A stretch of 64,000 nucleotides of DNA from DASRDR01 sp963812945 [NCBI: uncultured Candidatus Rokubacteria bacterium] (GTDB taxonomy: Bacteria > Methylomirabilota > Methylomirabilia > Rokubacteriales): the NCBI GenBank assembly GCA_963812945.1, contig CAWEXD010000008.1, positions 372,001 through 436,000 of the forward strand. The letters run 5' to 3'. Of this stretch, positions 1 through 19,747 are shown piece after piece. The notes below the pieces were generated by a model that was not told the DNA's origin, made no database searches, and saw only the letters and a program-made list of their open reading frames with translations. The position numbers and the translations under genes were made by a program. Numbering within the stretch: the first letter of the stretch is position 1; each line of letters opens with the position of its first letter.

Positions 1-2
1 GG

Positions 3-1118
3 CTGGACCGGAGCGGCGCGTTCGACCCCCGGACCCTGCCCGAGCCGGCGGACCCGGGCGCCGCGCTCCGGCGGCTCCTTGCCGCGCCCACGATCGCGTC
101 GAAGCGAAACATCTGGCGGCAGTACGACCACATGGTCGGCATCAACACCCTCGTGATCCCGGGCTCCGACGCCGCTGTGCTCCGGATCAAGGGGACGCCG
201 CGGGCCATTGCGGTGGCCACCGACGGCAACGGGCGCTTCGGGCAGCTCGATCCGTTCCTCGGGGGCGCGATGGCGGTCGCGGAAGCCGCCCGCAACGTCG
301 TGTGCGCCGGCGGGCGCCCCTTGGCGGTCACCAACTGCCTGAACTTCGCGTCGCCCGAGCGGCCGGAGATCATGTGGCAGTTCGCCGAGACCGTCGACGG
401 GATCGCGGCGGCCTGTCAGGCGCTGGGCATTCCGGTCACGGGGGGAAACGTCTCCTTCTACAACGAGACCCTGGGGCAGGCGATCCTGCCCACGCCAGTC
501 GTCGGTGTCGTCGGGCTCCTCGAGGACGCGGAGCGGCGGACGACGCAGTGGTTCAAGGAGGAGGGAGACGTGATCGTCCTCCTGGGCGAGCCGGAGGGAC
601 GGCTCGGCGGAAGCGAGTACCTCCGGACGTTCCACGGCCACCTGGCCGGGACGCCAGCGCCGCTCGACCTCAACCGGGAGCGCGCGGTGCAGGCCGCGTG
701 CCTGGCGATCGTCGAGGCGGGGTGCGTCCGGTCGGCGCACGACTGCGCCGAGGGAGGCCTGGCGGTGGCGATCGCGGAGTGCTGCATCACCGGGCCGCAG
801 CCGCTCGGGGCGACGGTCACTCTCCCGGAGGCCGCCCGCGTGGACGAGCTCCTGTTCGGCGAGGCGCCGTCCCGGATCGTGGTCACGACGGCGCCGGGGG
901 ACGTCGAGCGGCTGATGCAGGTCGCGGGGGAGTGGGCGATCCCCGCCCGCATCCTCGGCCACGTGGGGGGCGATCGGCTCGAGCTTCGGGTGGGTACGGA
1001 GGCGCGCGTATCCCTCGGCGTGGACTCGCTCGCCGACGCGTTCGAGAACGGGCTGGCTCGCGCTCTGGAGCAGCCGATCGAGGCCTTGTCGGGACGGGAG
1101 GCGGAGGGCGCCGCATGA
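3..1118 (+). CDS. purL: Phosphoribosylformylglycinamidine synthase II, 3' part (partial)
   Basis: This is the C-terminal half of the large FGAM synthase subunit. It converts FGAR, ATP and glutamine-derived ammonia to FGAM in step 4 of purine synthesis. The frame is open from base 3, so the 5' end lies outside the window. About 371 residues are visible, against about 740 for the small-type PurL family. The segment SKRNIWRQYDHMV, followed by a Gly/Asp-rich nucleotide-binding stretch and HDCAEGGLAVAIAE, is typical of the second AIR-synthetase-like module. The stop lies 16 nt before the GTG of purF, so both are probably cotranscribed. Confidence is high from motif order and context. Confidence 0.93.
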   Translation: MDRSGAFDPRTLPEPADPGAALRRLLAAPTIASKRNIWRQYDHMVGINTLVIPGSDAAVLRIKGTPRAIAVATDGNGRFGQLDPFLGGAMAVAEAARNVVCAGGRPLAVTNCLNFASPERPEIMWQFAETVDGIAAACQALGIPVTGGNVSFYNETLGQAILPTPVVGVVGLLEDAERRTTQWFKEEGDVIVLLGEPEGRLGGSEYLRTFHGHLAGTPAPLDLNRERAVQAACLAIVEAGCVRSAHDCAEGGLAVAIAECCITGPQPLGATVTLPEAARVDELLFGEAPSRIVVTTAPGDVERLMQVAGEWAIPARILGHVGGDRLELRVGTEARVSLGVDSLADAFENGLARALEQPIEALSGREAEGAA

Positions 1119-1134
1119 GTCCACGGGGAGCCCG

Positions 1135-2553
1135 GTGAGCGAGCCCTGGCTCGACGACGACAAGCTGCACGACGAGTGCGGGATCTTCGGCATCTTCAAC
1201 CATCCGGAGGCCGCCAACCTGACCTACCTCGGCCTCTACGCCCTCCAGCACCGGGGCCAGGAGTCGGCCGGGATCGCGGCGACGGACGGGCGGACGCTCC
1301 ACGTCGAGAAGGCCATGGGGTGGGTCGCCGACGTGTTCAGTCCGGAGCGCCTCCGCCGGCTGCCCGGCCGGTCGGCGATGGGTCACGTCCGCTACTCGAC
1401 CGCCGGCTCGTCGACGCTCCGGAACGCCCAGCCCATCAGCGCCTCGTTCTCCCGGGGCCCGATCGCCCTCGGGCATAACGGGAACCTGGTCAACGCCGAG
1501 ACGCTCCGCAAGGAGCTCGAGGCGCTGGGCTCTATCTTCCAGTCGACCTCGGACTCCGAGGTGATCCTGCACCTCATCGCCCGCGCCGACCGCCAGAGCC
1601 TGGAGCGGACGCTGGCCCAGGCGCTCGGGCAGGTCAGCGGGGCCTACTCCGTGGTCATGCTGACGCCGGACACGCTCATCGGCGTACGGGACCCGCACGG
1701 CTTCCGGCCGCTGGTGATCGGGCGTCTCGGCGAGTCGTGGCTGCTCGCGTCGGAGACCTGCGCGCTCGACCTCCTCGAGGCCGAGTACGTGCGCGACGTG
1801 GAGCCCGGCGAGATCGTCCTGATCGACCAGAACGGGCTGCGCTCGGTCAAGCCGTTTCCCGCGAAGAAGCCGCTCCACTGCGTCTTCGAGTACGTGTACT
1901 TCGCGCGTCCGGACACGACGCTCTGGGGCCAGAACGTGTACCAGGCGCGGAAGGCGCTGGGCCACCGGCTGGCCGAGGAGCACCCGGTGGAGGCGGACAT
2001 CGTCATCCCCGTGCCCGACTCCGGGGTCGGCGCCGCGCTGGGCTTCGCGGAGCGGTCGGGGATCCCGTTCGAGCTCGGGCTCATCCGGAACCACTACGTG
2101 GGCCGCACGTTCATCGAGCCCCGCCAGGGGATCCGGCATTTCGGTGTCCGGGTGAAGCTGAACCCCATGCGGGGGACGATCGAGGGGCGGCGCGTCGTCG
2201 TCGTCGACGACTCGATCGTGCGGGGGACGACCAGCCGGAAGATCGTGAAGATGATCCGGTCGTCGGGCGCCCGCGAGGTCCACATGCGGATCTCGTCGCC
2301 GCCGATCCAGTGGCCCTGCTATTACGGCATCGACACGCCGACGCGCAAGGAGCTGATCGGCTCGAGCCACCGCGTGGAGGAGATCCGCCGCTACGTCGAC
2401 GCCGACTCTTTGGGATACCTCTCGCTCGACGGGATGCTGAAGGCGGTGGGCGGAGACGGCGGCCGCTTCTGCCACGCGTGCTTCAGCGGCGCCTACGAGG
2501 TCGGCTTCCCCAAGGAGGACACCGCGCAGCTCGCGCTCTTCGGCCCCGAGTGA
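1135..2553 (+). CDS. purF: Amidophosphoribosyltransferase (PRPP amidotransferase)
   Basis: This enzyme catalyses the committed step of purine synthesis: PRPP plus glutamine gives phosphoribosylamine. It has 472 residues and a GTG start. The Ntn glutaminase nucleophile is Cys15 in DECGIFGI, so residues 1-14 would be a processed propeptide. The PRPP loop VVVVDDSIVRGTTSRKIV lies near residues 355-372. Cysteines in PLHCVFEY, WPCYYGID and FCHACFSG match the positions that bind the 4Fe-4S cluster in the Bacillus-type enzyme, so an Fe-S, propeptide-processed form is inferred. Its stop overlaps the purM GTG (GTGA), which suggests translational coupling. Confidence 0.97.
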   Translation: MSEPWLDDDKLHDECGIFGIFNHPEAANLTYLGLYALQHRGQESAGIAATDGRTLHVEKAMGWVADVFSPERLRRLPGRSAMGHVRYSTAGSSTLRNAQPISASFSRGPIALGHNGNLVNAETLRKELEALGSIFQSTSDSEVILHLIARADRQSLERTLAQALGQVSGAYSVVMLTPDTLIGVRDPHGFRPLVIGRLGESWLLASETCALDLLEAEYVRDVEPGEIVLIDQNGLRSVKPFPAKKPLHCVFEYVYFARPDTTLWGQNVYQARKALGHRLAEEHPVEADIVIPVPDSGVGAALGFAERSGIPFELGLIRNHYVGRTFIEPRQGIRHFGVRVKLNPMRGTIEGRRVVVVDDSIVRGTTSRKIVKMIRSSGAREVHMRISSPPIQWPCYYGIDTPTRKELIGSSHRVEEIRRYVDADSLGYLSLDGMLKAVGGDGGRFCHACFSGAYEVGFPKEDTAQLALFGPE

Positions 2554-3617
2554 GCCGAGCCCGCCCGCCCGGCCGACGGCCCAAGCGGGCGCGCCTCACC
2601 TACCGCGCGGCGGGGGTCGACATCACCGCCGGCGAGGAGGCCGTCCGGCGCCTCGCCCCCTGGGCGCGCGCCACCTACCGGCCCGAGATCCTGGGGGACA
2701 TCGGCGCCTTCGCGGGGCTCTTCCGCGCCCCCCGGCGCTACCGCCGCCCGGTCTTCCTCGCGTCGACGGACGGCGTCGGCTCCAAGCTCCGCGTGGCCTT
2801 TCTCGCGGACCGGCACGACACCATCGGGATCGACCTGGTCGCGATGAGCGTGAACGATCTCCTGGTCCACGGCGCCGAGCCGCTCGTGTTCCTGGACTAC
2901 ATCGGCATCGCGCGCGTCGTGCCGCGGCGTGTCGAGACGATCGTCCGCGGGATCGCGGCCGGGTGCCGCGAGGCCGGATGCGCGCTGATCGGTGGCGAGA
3001 TCGCCGAGCTGCCGGACTTCTATGCCCCGGACGAGTACGACCTGGCGGGCTTCGCCGTCGGGGTCGCGGAGCGCGCCCGCCTGGTCGACGGCCGCGGCGT
3101 GCGTCCGGGCGACGTCGTGCTCGGCCTCGGCTCGAGCGGTCTCCACTCGAACGGCTTCAGCCTCGCTCGCCGGGTCGTGTTCGAGAGGCTCGGCCTCCTG
3201 GTCGGGACCCGCGTGCCCGAGCTCGGGACCACGGTGGGAAAGGCGCTTCTCACGCCGACCCGCATCTACGTGCGGCCGGTCCTCGCGCTGCTCCGGGGAG
3301 GGACGCCAATCCGGGCCATGGCGCACATCACGGGCGGCGGGCTGACCGGCAACCTCCCGCGCGTCCTGCCCCGGGGGTGCCGCGCCGTCCTTCGCCGGGA
3401 TGCCTGGCCGGTGCCGCCGGTCTTCCCGTTCCTTCAGGCCGGCGGACGGATCGCGGAGCGCGAGATGTTTCGCGTGTTCAACATGGGAGTCGGCTTCGCC
3501 CTGGTGGTGCCGTCACGGGCAGCCGAGGCGGCGCGGCGAGCGCTCGCCCGTCGCGGTGTCCCGGCATGGGCCATCGGGGAGATCCGCCGGGGGGCGCGGG
3601 GCGTGGAGTACCGCTGA
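2550..3617 (+). CDS. purM: Phosphoribosylformylglycinamidine cyclo-ligase (AIR synthetase)
   Basis: PurM closes the imidazole ring: FGAM plus ATP gives AIR. I chose the GTG at 2550 because it overlaps the purF stop and gives 355 residues, close to the family length (about 345). The alternative is a long upstream extension that would run antiparallel in sense through purF. The AIR-synthetase core is clear: TYRAAGVDITAGEEAV at the N-terminus, FLASTDGVGSKLRVAF as the phosphate-binding region, and GLHSNGFSLARRV plus ITGGGLTGNLPRVLP in the C-terminal half. It is the last gene of the purLFM run; the next gene is convergent. Confidence 0.95.
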   Translation: MSRARPPGRRPKRARLTYRAAGVDITAGEEAVRRLAPWARATYRPEILGDIGAFAGLFRAPRRYRRPVFLASTDGVGSKLRVAFLADRHDTIGIDLVAMSVNDLLVHGAEPLVFLDYIGIARVVPRRVETIVRGIAAGCREAGCALIGGEIAELPDFYAPDEYDLAGFAVGVAERARLVDGRGVRPGDVVLGLGSSGLHSNGFSLARRVVFERLGLLVGTRVPELGTTVGKALLTPTRIYVRPVLALLRGGTPIRAMAHITGGGLTGNLPRVLPRGCRAVLRRDAWPVPPVFPFLQAGGRIAEREMFRVFNMGVGFALVVPSRAAEAARRALARRGVPAWAIGEIRRGARGVEYR

Positions 3618-3637
3618 CGCCGGGCTTCGCGGCGGTG

Positions 3638-5137
3638 TCACGGCCCGTGCTCTGACTGGATCGGCGTGAGCAGAGGTCTGGCCTCCGGGTAGAGCCTGAT
3701 CAGCACCTGGCGCGCGGTCTCGATCACGACCGGGTGGAGCGCGCGCTGGATGTCCTCGCTGCCGCCGCCCTGCTCGGCCTGCTCCCAGATCCATCGCAGG
3801 GCGGAGGCCTGACCCGTCACGGCGTCCTCGACGAGGGGAGGCCAGTGCGGCGGGGACTCTCCCTGGACCCAGTCGCCGCGCCCGCGGCCGAAGTGGGCCA
3901 CCGCGAGGTAGCGCAGCAAGGCGGCGCTCACGCGCTCGGTCAGGAACTCGGGGGACCAGCCGATCGTGCCCTTCTCGGCGCCGATGGCCGCGTTGTAGAC
4001 CTGCGCGGCGCCGCCGACCCCGATGGCGCCCAGGATGCCGCCGATGAGGGCGCCCGCTCCGAAGCTGAGCCCGCCGGCGCCCAGGTCCGCGGCGAGTCCG
4101 CCGAGCGCGCCCGACACCAGCCCTCCGATGACGCTCGTCTTGGCCACGTCCGCGCGCTTGCCGGTCTCGAACTGCCCGGATACCCTCGCGAGGATCTCCT
4201 CCGCGGACCGCCCCGATAGACCGTGCAGCTCCAGCAGTCGATCGGTCGCCTCCCGGACCGATCGGTCCAGCCGGGCGGCGAGCGCGCTCATTGCCGGCTC
4301 GGTTCTCGGATCCGGCTTCTCGGTGCCGCGCAGGACGGACCCGAGCCAGCGCCCGACCTGGTCCCCGAGCCCGGGCGCGTCGACCGGCACGCGGTCGGTC
4401 GCGGCGGCGGCGATCTGCCGGGTGAGGGCCTCCATGGACGCCTCGAACGCGCGGAGGTTCCGCACCCGCCATGCGTCACGCAGCCGCCCGAAGGTCTCCG
4501 TCTTCTCCGGAGGCAGCACGGCGCCCACCACCCCGAGGAGCCCGTCCTCCTGCACCCAGCAGCGCGCGAACGCATCGAGGCTGACCGCGTCTCGCACCCA
4601 GGGATACGGCGCCAGGTGGTGGCGCCAGGCCGCCTCGTCCGCCGCATCGGAGTCGTGGCCGCGCGGCGGGCCCATCTGGTTCAGGAGCAGCACGACGGGC
4701 TTCCCGGTCCAGCCGAGAATCTGCATCTCGGCCTCGACGTAGCCCGCGGACGCCGGGGCTTCGGCGGCGTTGACCAGATAGAGGACCACGTCGCTCTCGT
4801 CCTTGACGTTGCGGACCGCCTGCTGGCTGCTGTAGAAGGGGCGATCGGTCAGGCGGTCCCACACCTGCGTGAGCAGCCACCCGATCGGGTTGTTGCTCAT
4901 GCGAAGACGCTTGCCGAGACGCGCGCTGTCGCCGAATCCCGGCGTGTCCCAGAGACGCAGTACGTCGCCGCCGGGGGTGTCGATCAGCACGTGGCCCTCG
5001 GCGGTCTCGGTGACGTGCGCCTCGTCGCGCACCTCGCCGACGTCCCGCCGCAGGAGGGTCCGTGCGAGCGTCGTCTTGCCGACATTGGTATGGGACACGA
5101 GGCTCAGATTCACGATGGCCGGAGGCCCCGCGGACAT
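3638..5137 (-). CDS. GTPase of the DUF3482 family
   Basis: This 499-residue P-loop GTPase starts at the ATG at 5137; the upstream frame stays open but carries no domain. Walker A is SHTNVGKTTLART (residues 15-27) and G3 is WDTPGFGD (63-70). The G4 position reads LLLNQMG instead of NKxD, so guanine specificity may be relaxed. Residues about 336-390 form a Gly/Ala-rich hydrophobic glycine-zipper stretch that could insert into or lie on a membrane. Proteins of this type are usually encoded next to a DUF2868 membrane protein, and here that gene lies 5 nt upstream. Function is unknown; a membrane-associated GTPase is inferred. Confidence 0.85.
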   Translation of the reverse strand: MSAGPPAIVNLSLVSHTNVGKTTLARTLLRRDVGEVRDEAHVTETAEGHVLIDTPGGDVLRLWDTPGFGDSARLGKRLRMSNNPIGWLLTQVWDRLTDRPFYSSQQAVRNVKDESDVVLYLVNAAEAPASAGYVEAEMQILGWTGKPVVLLLNQMGPPRGHDSDAADEAAWRHHLAPYPWVRDAVSLDAFARCWVQEDGLLGVVGAVLPPEKTETFGRLRDAWRVRNLRAFEASMEALTRQIAAAATDRVPVDAPGLGDQVGRWLGSVLRGTEKPDPRTEPAMSALAARLDRSVREATDRLLELHGLSGRSAEEILARVSGQFETGKRADVAKTSVIGGLVSGALGGLAADLGAGGLSFGAGALIGGILGAIGVGGAAQVYNAAIGAEKGTIGWSPEFLTERVSAALLRYLAVAHFGRGRGDWVQGESPPHWPPLVEDAVTGQASALRWIWEQAEQGGGSEDIQRALHPVVIETARQVLIRLYPEARPLLTPIQSEHGP

Positions 5138-5142
5138 GGCGA

Positions 5143-6699
5143 TCACGCCGGTGCGGGCTGCCACAGCGCCGCGTGCAGGCGCTCCACGGCACCCCCCTCG
5201 GCCGCCGCCTGCTCCGCGCCGAGATCGAGGACACACGCCAGGAGGCCGCGTGCCGTCACGAAGGCCTCCCAGGCCGCGCGCCGCGCCACGAGCCTCTCTG
5301 CGAAGCCCGCCTGCCCGCCCATCCGCTCCGCGTAGGGACGCTCGTCCACCAGGACGAGCAGCTGGGCATGGCGATGCGAACCCGCGAGCCAGTCGCGCAC
5401 TCCGGCAATCACGATGCCGTGACTCTGGTCTTCCGGCGTGGCGGCGAGGCTGAACAGGAGCGCAATGACGTCGGCGACGGCACCGCCGCGATCGGGCAGA
5501 TGCTGGAGGAAGTCGTCCTCTTCGCCGTAGCGGACCTGCGCGCGCATGTCGACCGCCATGGCCTCGCCCAGGGCGGCCGGCATCAGGCGCCTGAGCGCCG
5601 AGGATGTGGCCGCCGAGGGCTCGTAGGCGTAGGGCATGACCGCCACGATGCCTCGGCCGACCACGCCCGCCGCCGCGCCGAAGACGCTGCGGAAGTAGGG
5701 CGCGAGCGAGGGAGGCATCGGGACGCTGAACGCGCGGCGCCACACGACGAGGGTGGTCCCGAGGACCAGCGCGAGCCGCGGCAGGACGACGAACAGGAAG
5801 GCGGTGGTGGCCAGCAGGTGGATCCATGACGCCGCGTTGCGGGGGCCCTGGCCATCGGGCCAGCGTATCGCCGCCAGCTGCTGAGCGTCGGGGATCGGGA
5901 TGCCGGTCAGGAGCGATGCCGGGCCGTACGCGACGCGCAGAAGGGCGTGTACTTGCTGCGCGGCGAGGAAGGTGCTCTCCCAGCCCGCCTCGTAGTCGAG
6001 CACGAGGCCGCGCAGGTAGAGGCCCGCGATCAGGCCGAGCCCGGCTGCTGCGGCCGAGAGATGCAGGAGCCGAACGGCGCGCGCCACGAGAACGGGCCGG
6101 ACCGCCTCGTGCCACTCTCCCGCGAAGCGGCCGAGCGCGCCGGCGAGCGGCGCGTTGAAGGCGGCGGACCTCGCGATCAGGCGCCGGACTCGGGCCAGCC
6201 CCGCCTGCGCGAGGAGCCGGGCGACGGGCGAGTGGCCGGCCGTGCGGCGAGCGAGCGACCGGATTCGGCGGACGAGCACGGACAGGTACACGAGCAGGCT
6301 CCACAGCACCAGGCCGAGGAGCGGGAAGGCGAGCACGTTGATGCGACGGCTGCCGTCCAGCGCGGAGAGCGAGAAGCCGGTGACGAGGCTCAGCCCGAGC
6401 AGCAGGGCGCCCAGCCACCAAGGCCCGCCGGCCAGCGTGAGCACCGAGTCCACCACGGGAACGCGAGCCGCCAGCCGAGTGTGCAGGAGCTGCGCGCGGG
6501 TGGCGAGGAGGCGCTGCGCTTCCGCCGACAGGGGCGCGGCCGGGCCTCGGGCTCCGGCGGCCGCGCTTTCCTCGCTCCGGCCCCGGGCGGCGTCCCGAGT
6601 GGCGGCCGCGCGATCCGCGGCCGGAAGCAGCGTGCCCTCTCGATCAGCCTCCTCGACGGCCTTGATGAGCAGGACGGAGCGGAGCGCTCGCTCCCGCAT
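5143..6699 (-). CDS. DUF2868 domain membrane protein
   Basis: This 518-residue protein has a charged, Ala/Arg-rich cytoplasmic N-terminus (about 1-90). Two hydrophobic segments follow at about 92-145 (GPWWLGALLLGLSLVTGFS and a long LLGLVLWSLLVYLSVLV-like run). More membrane segments lie near 215-235 and 300-330. A soluble C-terminal part contains HRHAQLLVLVDERPY and an Asp-rich region. The architecture and its DUF3482 GTPase partner (5 nt downstream) match the DUF2868/DUF3482 gene pair known in many Proteobacteria. The biochemical role is not known; a membrane anchor or regulator for the GTPase is inferred. Confidence 0.78.
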   Translation of the reverse strand: MRERALRSVLLIKAVEEADREGTLLPAADRAAATRDAARGRSEESAAAGARGPAAPLSAEAQRLLATRAQLLHTRLAARVPVVDSVLTLAGGPWWLGALLLGLSLVTGFSLSALDGSRRINVLAFPLLGLVLWSLLVYLSVLVRRIRSLARRTAGHSPVARLLAQAGLARVRRLIARSAAFNAPLAGALGRFAGEWHEAVRPVLVARAVRLLHLSAAAAGLGLIAGLYLRGLVLDYEAGWESTFLAAQQVHALLRVAYGPASLLTGIPIPDAQQLAAIRWPDGQGPRNAASWIHLLATTAFLFVVLPRLALVLGTTLVVWRRAFSVPMPPSLAPYFRSVFGAAAGVVGRGIVAVMPYAYEPSAATSSALRRLMPAALGEAMAVDMRAQVRYGEEDDFLQHLPDRGGAVADVIALLFSLAATPEDQSHGIVIAGVRDWLAGSHRHAQLLVLVDERPYAERMGGQAGFAERLVARRAAWEAFVTARGLLACVLDLGAEQAAAEGGAVERLHAALWQPAPA

Positions 6700-6726
6700 G
6701 GCGTGAAGGCGGCCTCCGGCGCGCCT

Positions 6727-7756
6727 TCAGGATCCCGCCACCGAGTAGATGTGCACCGGCTGACTCCGGGTCTTGAACTGGACGGGGCCGTGGGACTCGA
6801 CGCGGAGACCGTCGCCGAGGCCGCCCCGGGTGTTCTCGTCGATGAGGATCGGCTGGCCGACGACCTTGGTGTGCGCTTCCAGGTGCGCGGCGAGGTTCAC
6901 CGTGTCGCCCACGCAGGTGTACGTCACGCGCCGCTCGGTCCCCGTGAACCCGGCGACCAGCGACCCGGACGCGATCCCGATCCCGATCCGGATCTCGACC
7001 CCGCCGCGGGCTGCCTGGTCCCGGTTGAAGCCGGCCACCAGGTCCAGCATGTCGAGCGCCGCCCGCACCGCGCGCTCGCGATGGTCCGCGCGGGGGAGGG
7101 GGGCGCCGAAGATCGCCATCAGCCCGTCTCCGAGGATCTGGTTGACGATCCCGCCCTGGCCCCCGATGGCGTCGAACATGAGCGTGTAGTAGCTGTTCAG
7201 GAGCTCGATCGTCCCCTCGGGTGACAGGACCTCGGCGATGCGGGTGGACCCCCGGATGTCGGAGAACATCACGCTGGCGTCGACGCTCTTGCCCCCCAGT
7301 GCCAGGCCGGTCGTCAGGAGCTCCTCCGCGACCTCGGCGGTGGCGAACTTCCGGAACAGCTCGCGCTGCCGGTCCCGGAGCCGCTTCTTCTCCAGGCTGG
7401 CGCCGACCCGGGCGCGGAGCAGCACCGGGTTCACCGGCTTGAAGAGGTAGTCCTCGGCGCCCATCTCGATGCACCGGGCGACCGAGTCCACCTCCTCCAC
7501 CGAGGACATCATCACCACCGGGATGTCGCGGAGGCGGGGGTCGGCCGTGAGGGCCTCCAGCGCCTGGTAGCCGTCCATCTCGGGCATCTCGATGTCGAGC
7601 AGCACGAGGTCCACCCGGCGCTGCCGGAGCGCCTCCAGACCCTCGCGCCCGTTCTCGGCGAACGTGACCGTGTGGCCGAGCTGCTCGAGCGCGCGCCCGA
7701 GGAGCAGACGGTTGACCCGGTTGTCGTCGACGACCAGGATGTCGCCGGTCTGGGCG

Positions 7757-7773
<17 letters not shown>
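6727..7773 (-). CDS. Response regulator with adenylate/guanylate cyclase output domain
   Basis: This 348-residue two-domain protein has a receiver (about 10-125, ILVVDDNRVNR, phosphoacceptor Asp60 in VDLVLLDIEMPEMDG, Lys112 in FKPVNP). A short helical linker (KFATAEVAEELL) leads to a class III nucleotide cyclase (about 160-340). Both metal Asp residues are present: Asp172 in SVMFSDIRGSTR and Asp216 in QILGDGLMAIFGAP. The motif CVGDTVNLAAHLE is also conserved. It should make cAMP (or cGMP) when its receiver is phosphorylated. The start overlaps the end of the giant hybrid kinase gene by 17 nt, so that kinase, which ends in an HPt domain, is the likely phosphodonor. Confidence 0.92.
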
Positions 7774-16486
<8,713 letters not shown>

Positions 16487-16513
16487 GGGGCGTGCTTCCG
16501 AAGCCCGCGCGGC

Positions 16514-16543
16514 ATGCTATCAGGGCAGGCTTCAGGGGGTCAA
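16514..16543 (-). promoter_or_regulatory. Promoter of the hybrid kinase-cyclase operon
   Basis: Read on the minus strand, TTGACC (16543 to 16538) is followed after 18 nt by TAGCAT (16519 to 16514). The -10 is preceded by TGA, giving an extended -10 (TGnTAGCAT). The predicted transcription start is near 16507, about 20 nt before the ATG at 16486. This is the best sigma-70-like match in the window. Confidence 0.6.
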
Positions 16544-16648
16544 GGCGGGCGGACATCCTCTCTGGGCGACATCCTCTCGACACTGCTCGTGGAAAGGCCG
16601 ATAATCGCACGACCGCCACGTCCGTTCCGTCGACGGTAGCCGTCCTAG

Positions 16649-18313
<1,665 letters not shown>

Positions 18314-18506
18314 GAGCCGTCCTCACGGTCACCGGGGAGTCCCGAGAGCCGCCCTGGATGGCCGGTAGTCCCTCGCGGTCCTGGGTCACGAGCCAGGCGG
18401 ACGGCGTCCGGTCCTGTCGGCGAACGAGAGTCGCGTGCCGTGCGGATCGGGACCCCAGGGAATGTGTTCGGAGATTGCCCCTCCGTCGGGACGAGCCGCG
18501 CCACGA

Positions 18507-18512
18507 TACAAT
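18507..18512 (+). promoter_or_regulatory. -10 element before the PQQ sugar dehydrogenase
   Basis: TACAAT ends 7 nt before the GTG start at 18520, so transcription would begin at or next to the start codon. I see no convincing -35. Confidence 0.45.
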
Positions 18513-18519
18513 CGCAGCT

Positions 18520-19692
18520 GTGAGGGGGAGGAGCCGGGTCGCTCCGAGGGCTCGCGCGCTCAGTGTGGGAGCTCTGGCAGTGGGGCTGCTGCTCGCCGTC
18601 TGGCTGCCCGGGTCCACGCCGGCGGTCGAGCCGCGTGAGCTCCGGTCGGAGCGGCATGCCTTCCGGGTCGTCGTGCAGGTCGAGGGGCTCGAGCATCCCT
18701 GGGGGCTCGCGTTCCTGCCGGACGGCCGCTTGCTCGTCACCGAGCGGCCCGGGCGGCTTCGCCTCGTCACCGATGGTCGGCTCGACCCGCGGCCGGTGGG
18801 GGGACTGCCCCAGGTCGCGGCCCACGGACAGGGCGGGCTCCTGGACGTCGCCCTCCACCCGCGGTACGCCGAAACCGGCTGGATCTACCTTTCCTACGCC
18901 GGTCCCGGAGAGGGCGGCGCCGGGACCGAGGTCCTGCGCGGCCGGCTCCGCGACGGGCAACTCGTCGATGTCCAGGTGATCTTCCGCCTCCAGCCGAAGT
19001 CCGGCTCCACCCAGCACTTCGGCTCGCGCCTGGTCTTCGACCGCGCCGGGTTGCTCTACGTGACCCTGGGGGACCGCGGCGAGCGTCACCAGGCTCAGCG
19101 CCTGGACGATCATCGCGGCAAGATCCTGCGGATCCACGACGACGGCCGGGTGCCGGCCGACAACCCGTTCCGGGACCGGCCCGGCGCGCGGCCGGAGATC
19201 TTCTCGTTCGGGAACCGGAACGTGCAGGGGGCGGCGCTCCATCCGGCGACCGGCGCCCTGTGGGCCCACGAGCACGGCCCCCAGGGCGGGGACGAGGTGA
19301 ACGTGATCCGCGCGGGTCAGAACTACGGCTGGCCCGTGATCACCTCCGGGAGAGAGTACGGCACCGGCTTCCGGATCGGGGAGGGGACCAGCCGGCCGGA
19401 CGTGGCCGCGCCGCTGCACGTCTGGGTGCCGTCGATCGCGCCGTCCGGGATGGCGTTCTACGACGGGGAGCGGTTCCCGCGCTGGCGCGGGAACGCCTTC
19501 GTCGGGGCCCTCGTCGACCGGTCCCTGGTCCGGCTCGAGCTGGACGGTGAGCGCGTCGTCCGCGAGGAGCGCCTGCTCCAGGGCGTGCTCGGACGCATCC
19601 GCGACGTGCGGTCCGGCCCGGACGGCTACCTCTACGTCCTGACCGACGAGAGCAAAGGAGTCCTGGCGCGGCTGGAACCGGTCCAGCCGTAG
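18520..19692 (+). CDS. PQQ-dependent sugar dehydrogenase (soluble aldose dehydrogenase type)
   Basis: This 390-residue protein resembles E. coli YliI/Asd, a periplasmic six-bladed beta-propeller that oxidises aldoses with PQQ. The GTG at 18520 gives a good signal peptide (VGALAVGLLLAVWLPGST), and a -10 box lies just upstream. Family hallmarks are GLEHPWGLAFLPDGRLLVTE, HGQGGLLDVALHPRY, FSFGNRNVQGAA, WAHEHGPQGGDEVN and GQNYGWPVIT. The His of the HGQGGL motif, the catalytic base in homologues, is present. It is transcribed alone. No PQQ synthesis genes are visible in the window. Confidence 0.92.
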   Translation: MRGRSRVAPRARALSVGALAVGLLLAVWLPGSTPAVEPRELRSERHAFRVVVQVEGLEHPWGLAFLPDGRLLVTERPGRLRLVTDGRLDPRPVGGLPQVAAHGQGGLLDVALHPRYAETGWIYLSYAGPGEGGAGTEVLRGRLRDGQLVDVQVIFRLQPKSGSTQHFGSRLVFDRAGLLYVTLGDRGERHQAQRLDDHRGKILRIHDDGRVPADNPFRDRPGARPEIFSFGNRNVQGAALHPATGALWAHEHGPQGGDEVNVIRAGQNYGWPVITSGREYGTGFRIGEGTSRPDVAAPLHVWVPSIAPSGMAFYDGERFPRWRGNAFVGALVDRSLVRLELDGERVVREERLLQGVLGRIRDVRSGPDGYLYVLTDESKGVLARLEPVQP

Positions 19693-19700
19693 CCCTCACA

Positions 19701-19716
19701 GGGCCGGGAACGGCCC
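19701..19716 (+). terminator. Hairpin between the sugar dehydrogenase and purN
   Basis: GGGCCG and CGGCCC form a perfect 6-bp stem around a GGAA tetraloop, 8 nt after the dehydrogenase stop. There is no U-tract, so termination is possible but unproven. It overlaps the region where a purN -35 would sit. Confidence 0.35.
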
Positions 19717-19732
19717 GGCGCGTCGCTTGCGG

Positions 19733-19738
19733 TAGAAT
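19733..19738 (+). promoter_or_regulatory. -10 element before purN
   Basis: TAGAAT ends 9 nt before the purN ATG at 19748, which implies a leader of at most a few bases. No clear -35 is seen. Confidence 0.4.
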
Positions 19739-19747
19739 GGGCGCGCG

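Noticed and set aside
883-2475. Long open frame on the minus strand opposite purF
   Set aside because: It is Arg/Asp/Pro-rich low-complexity sequence antisense to a certain gene; such frames are expected at about 70% GC and show no domain.
3622-3640. Terminator between purM and the GTPase gene
   Set aside because: A CGCCG/CGGCG stem is present, but it is 5 bp with no U-tract and such stems are common at this GC content.
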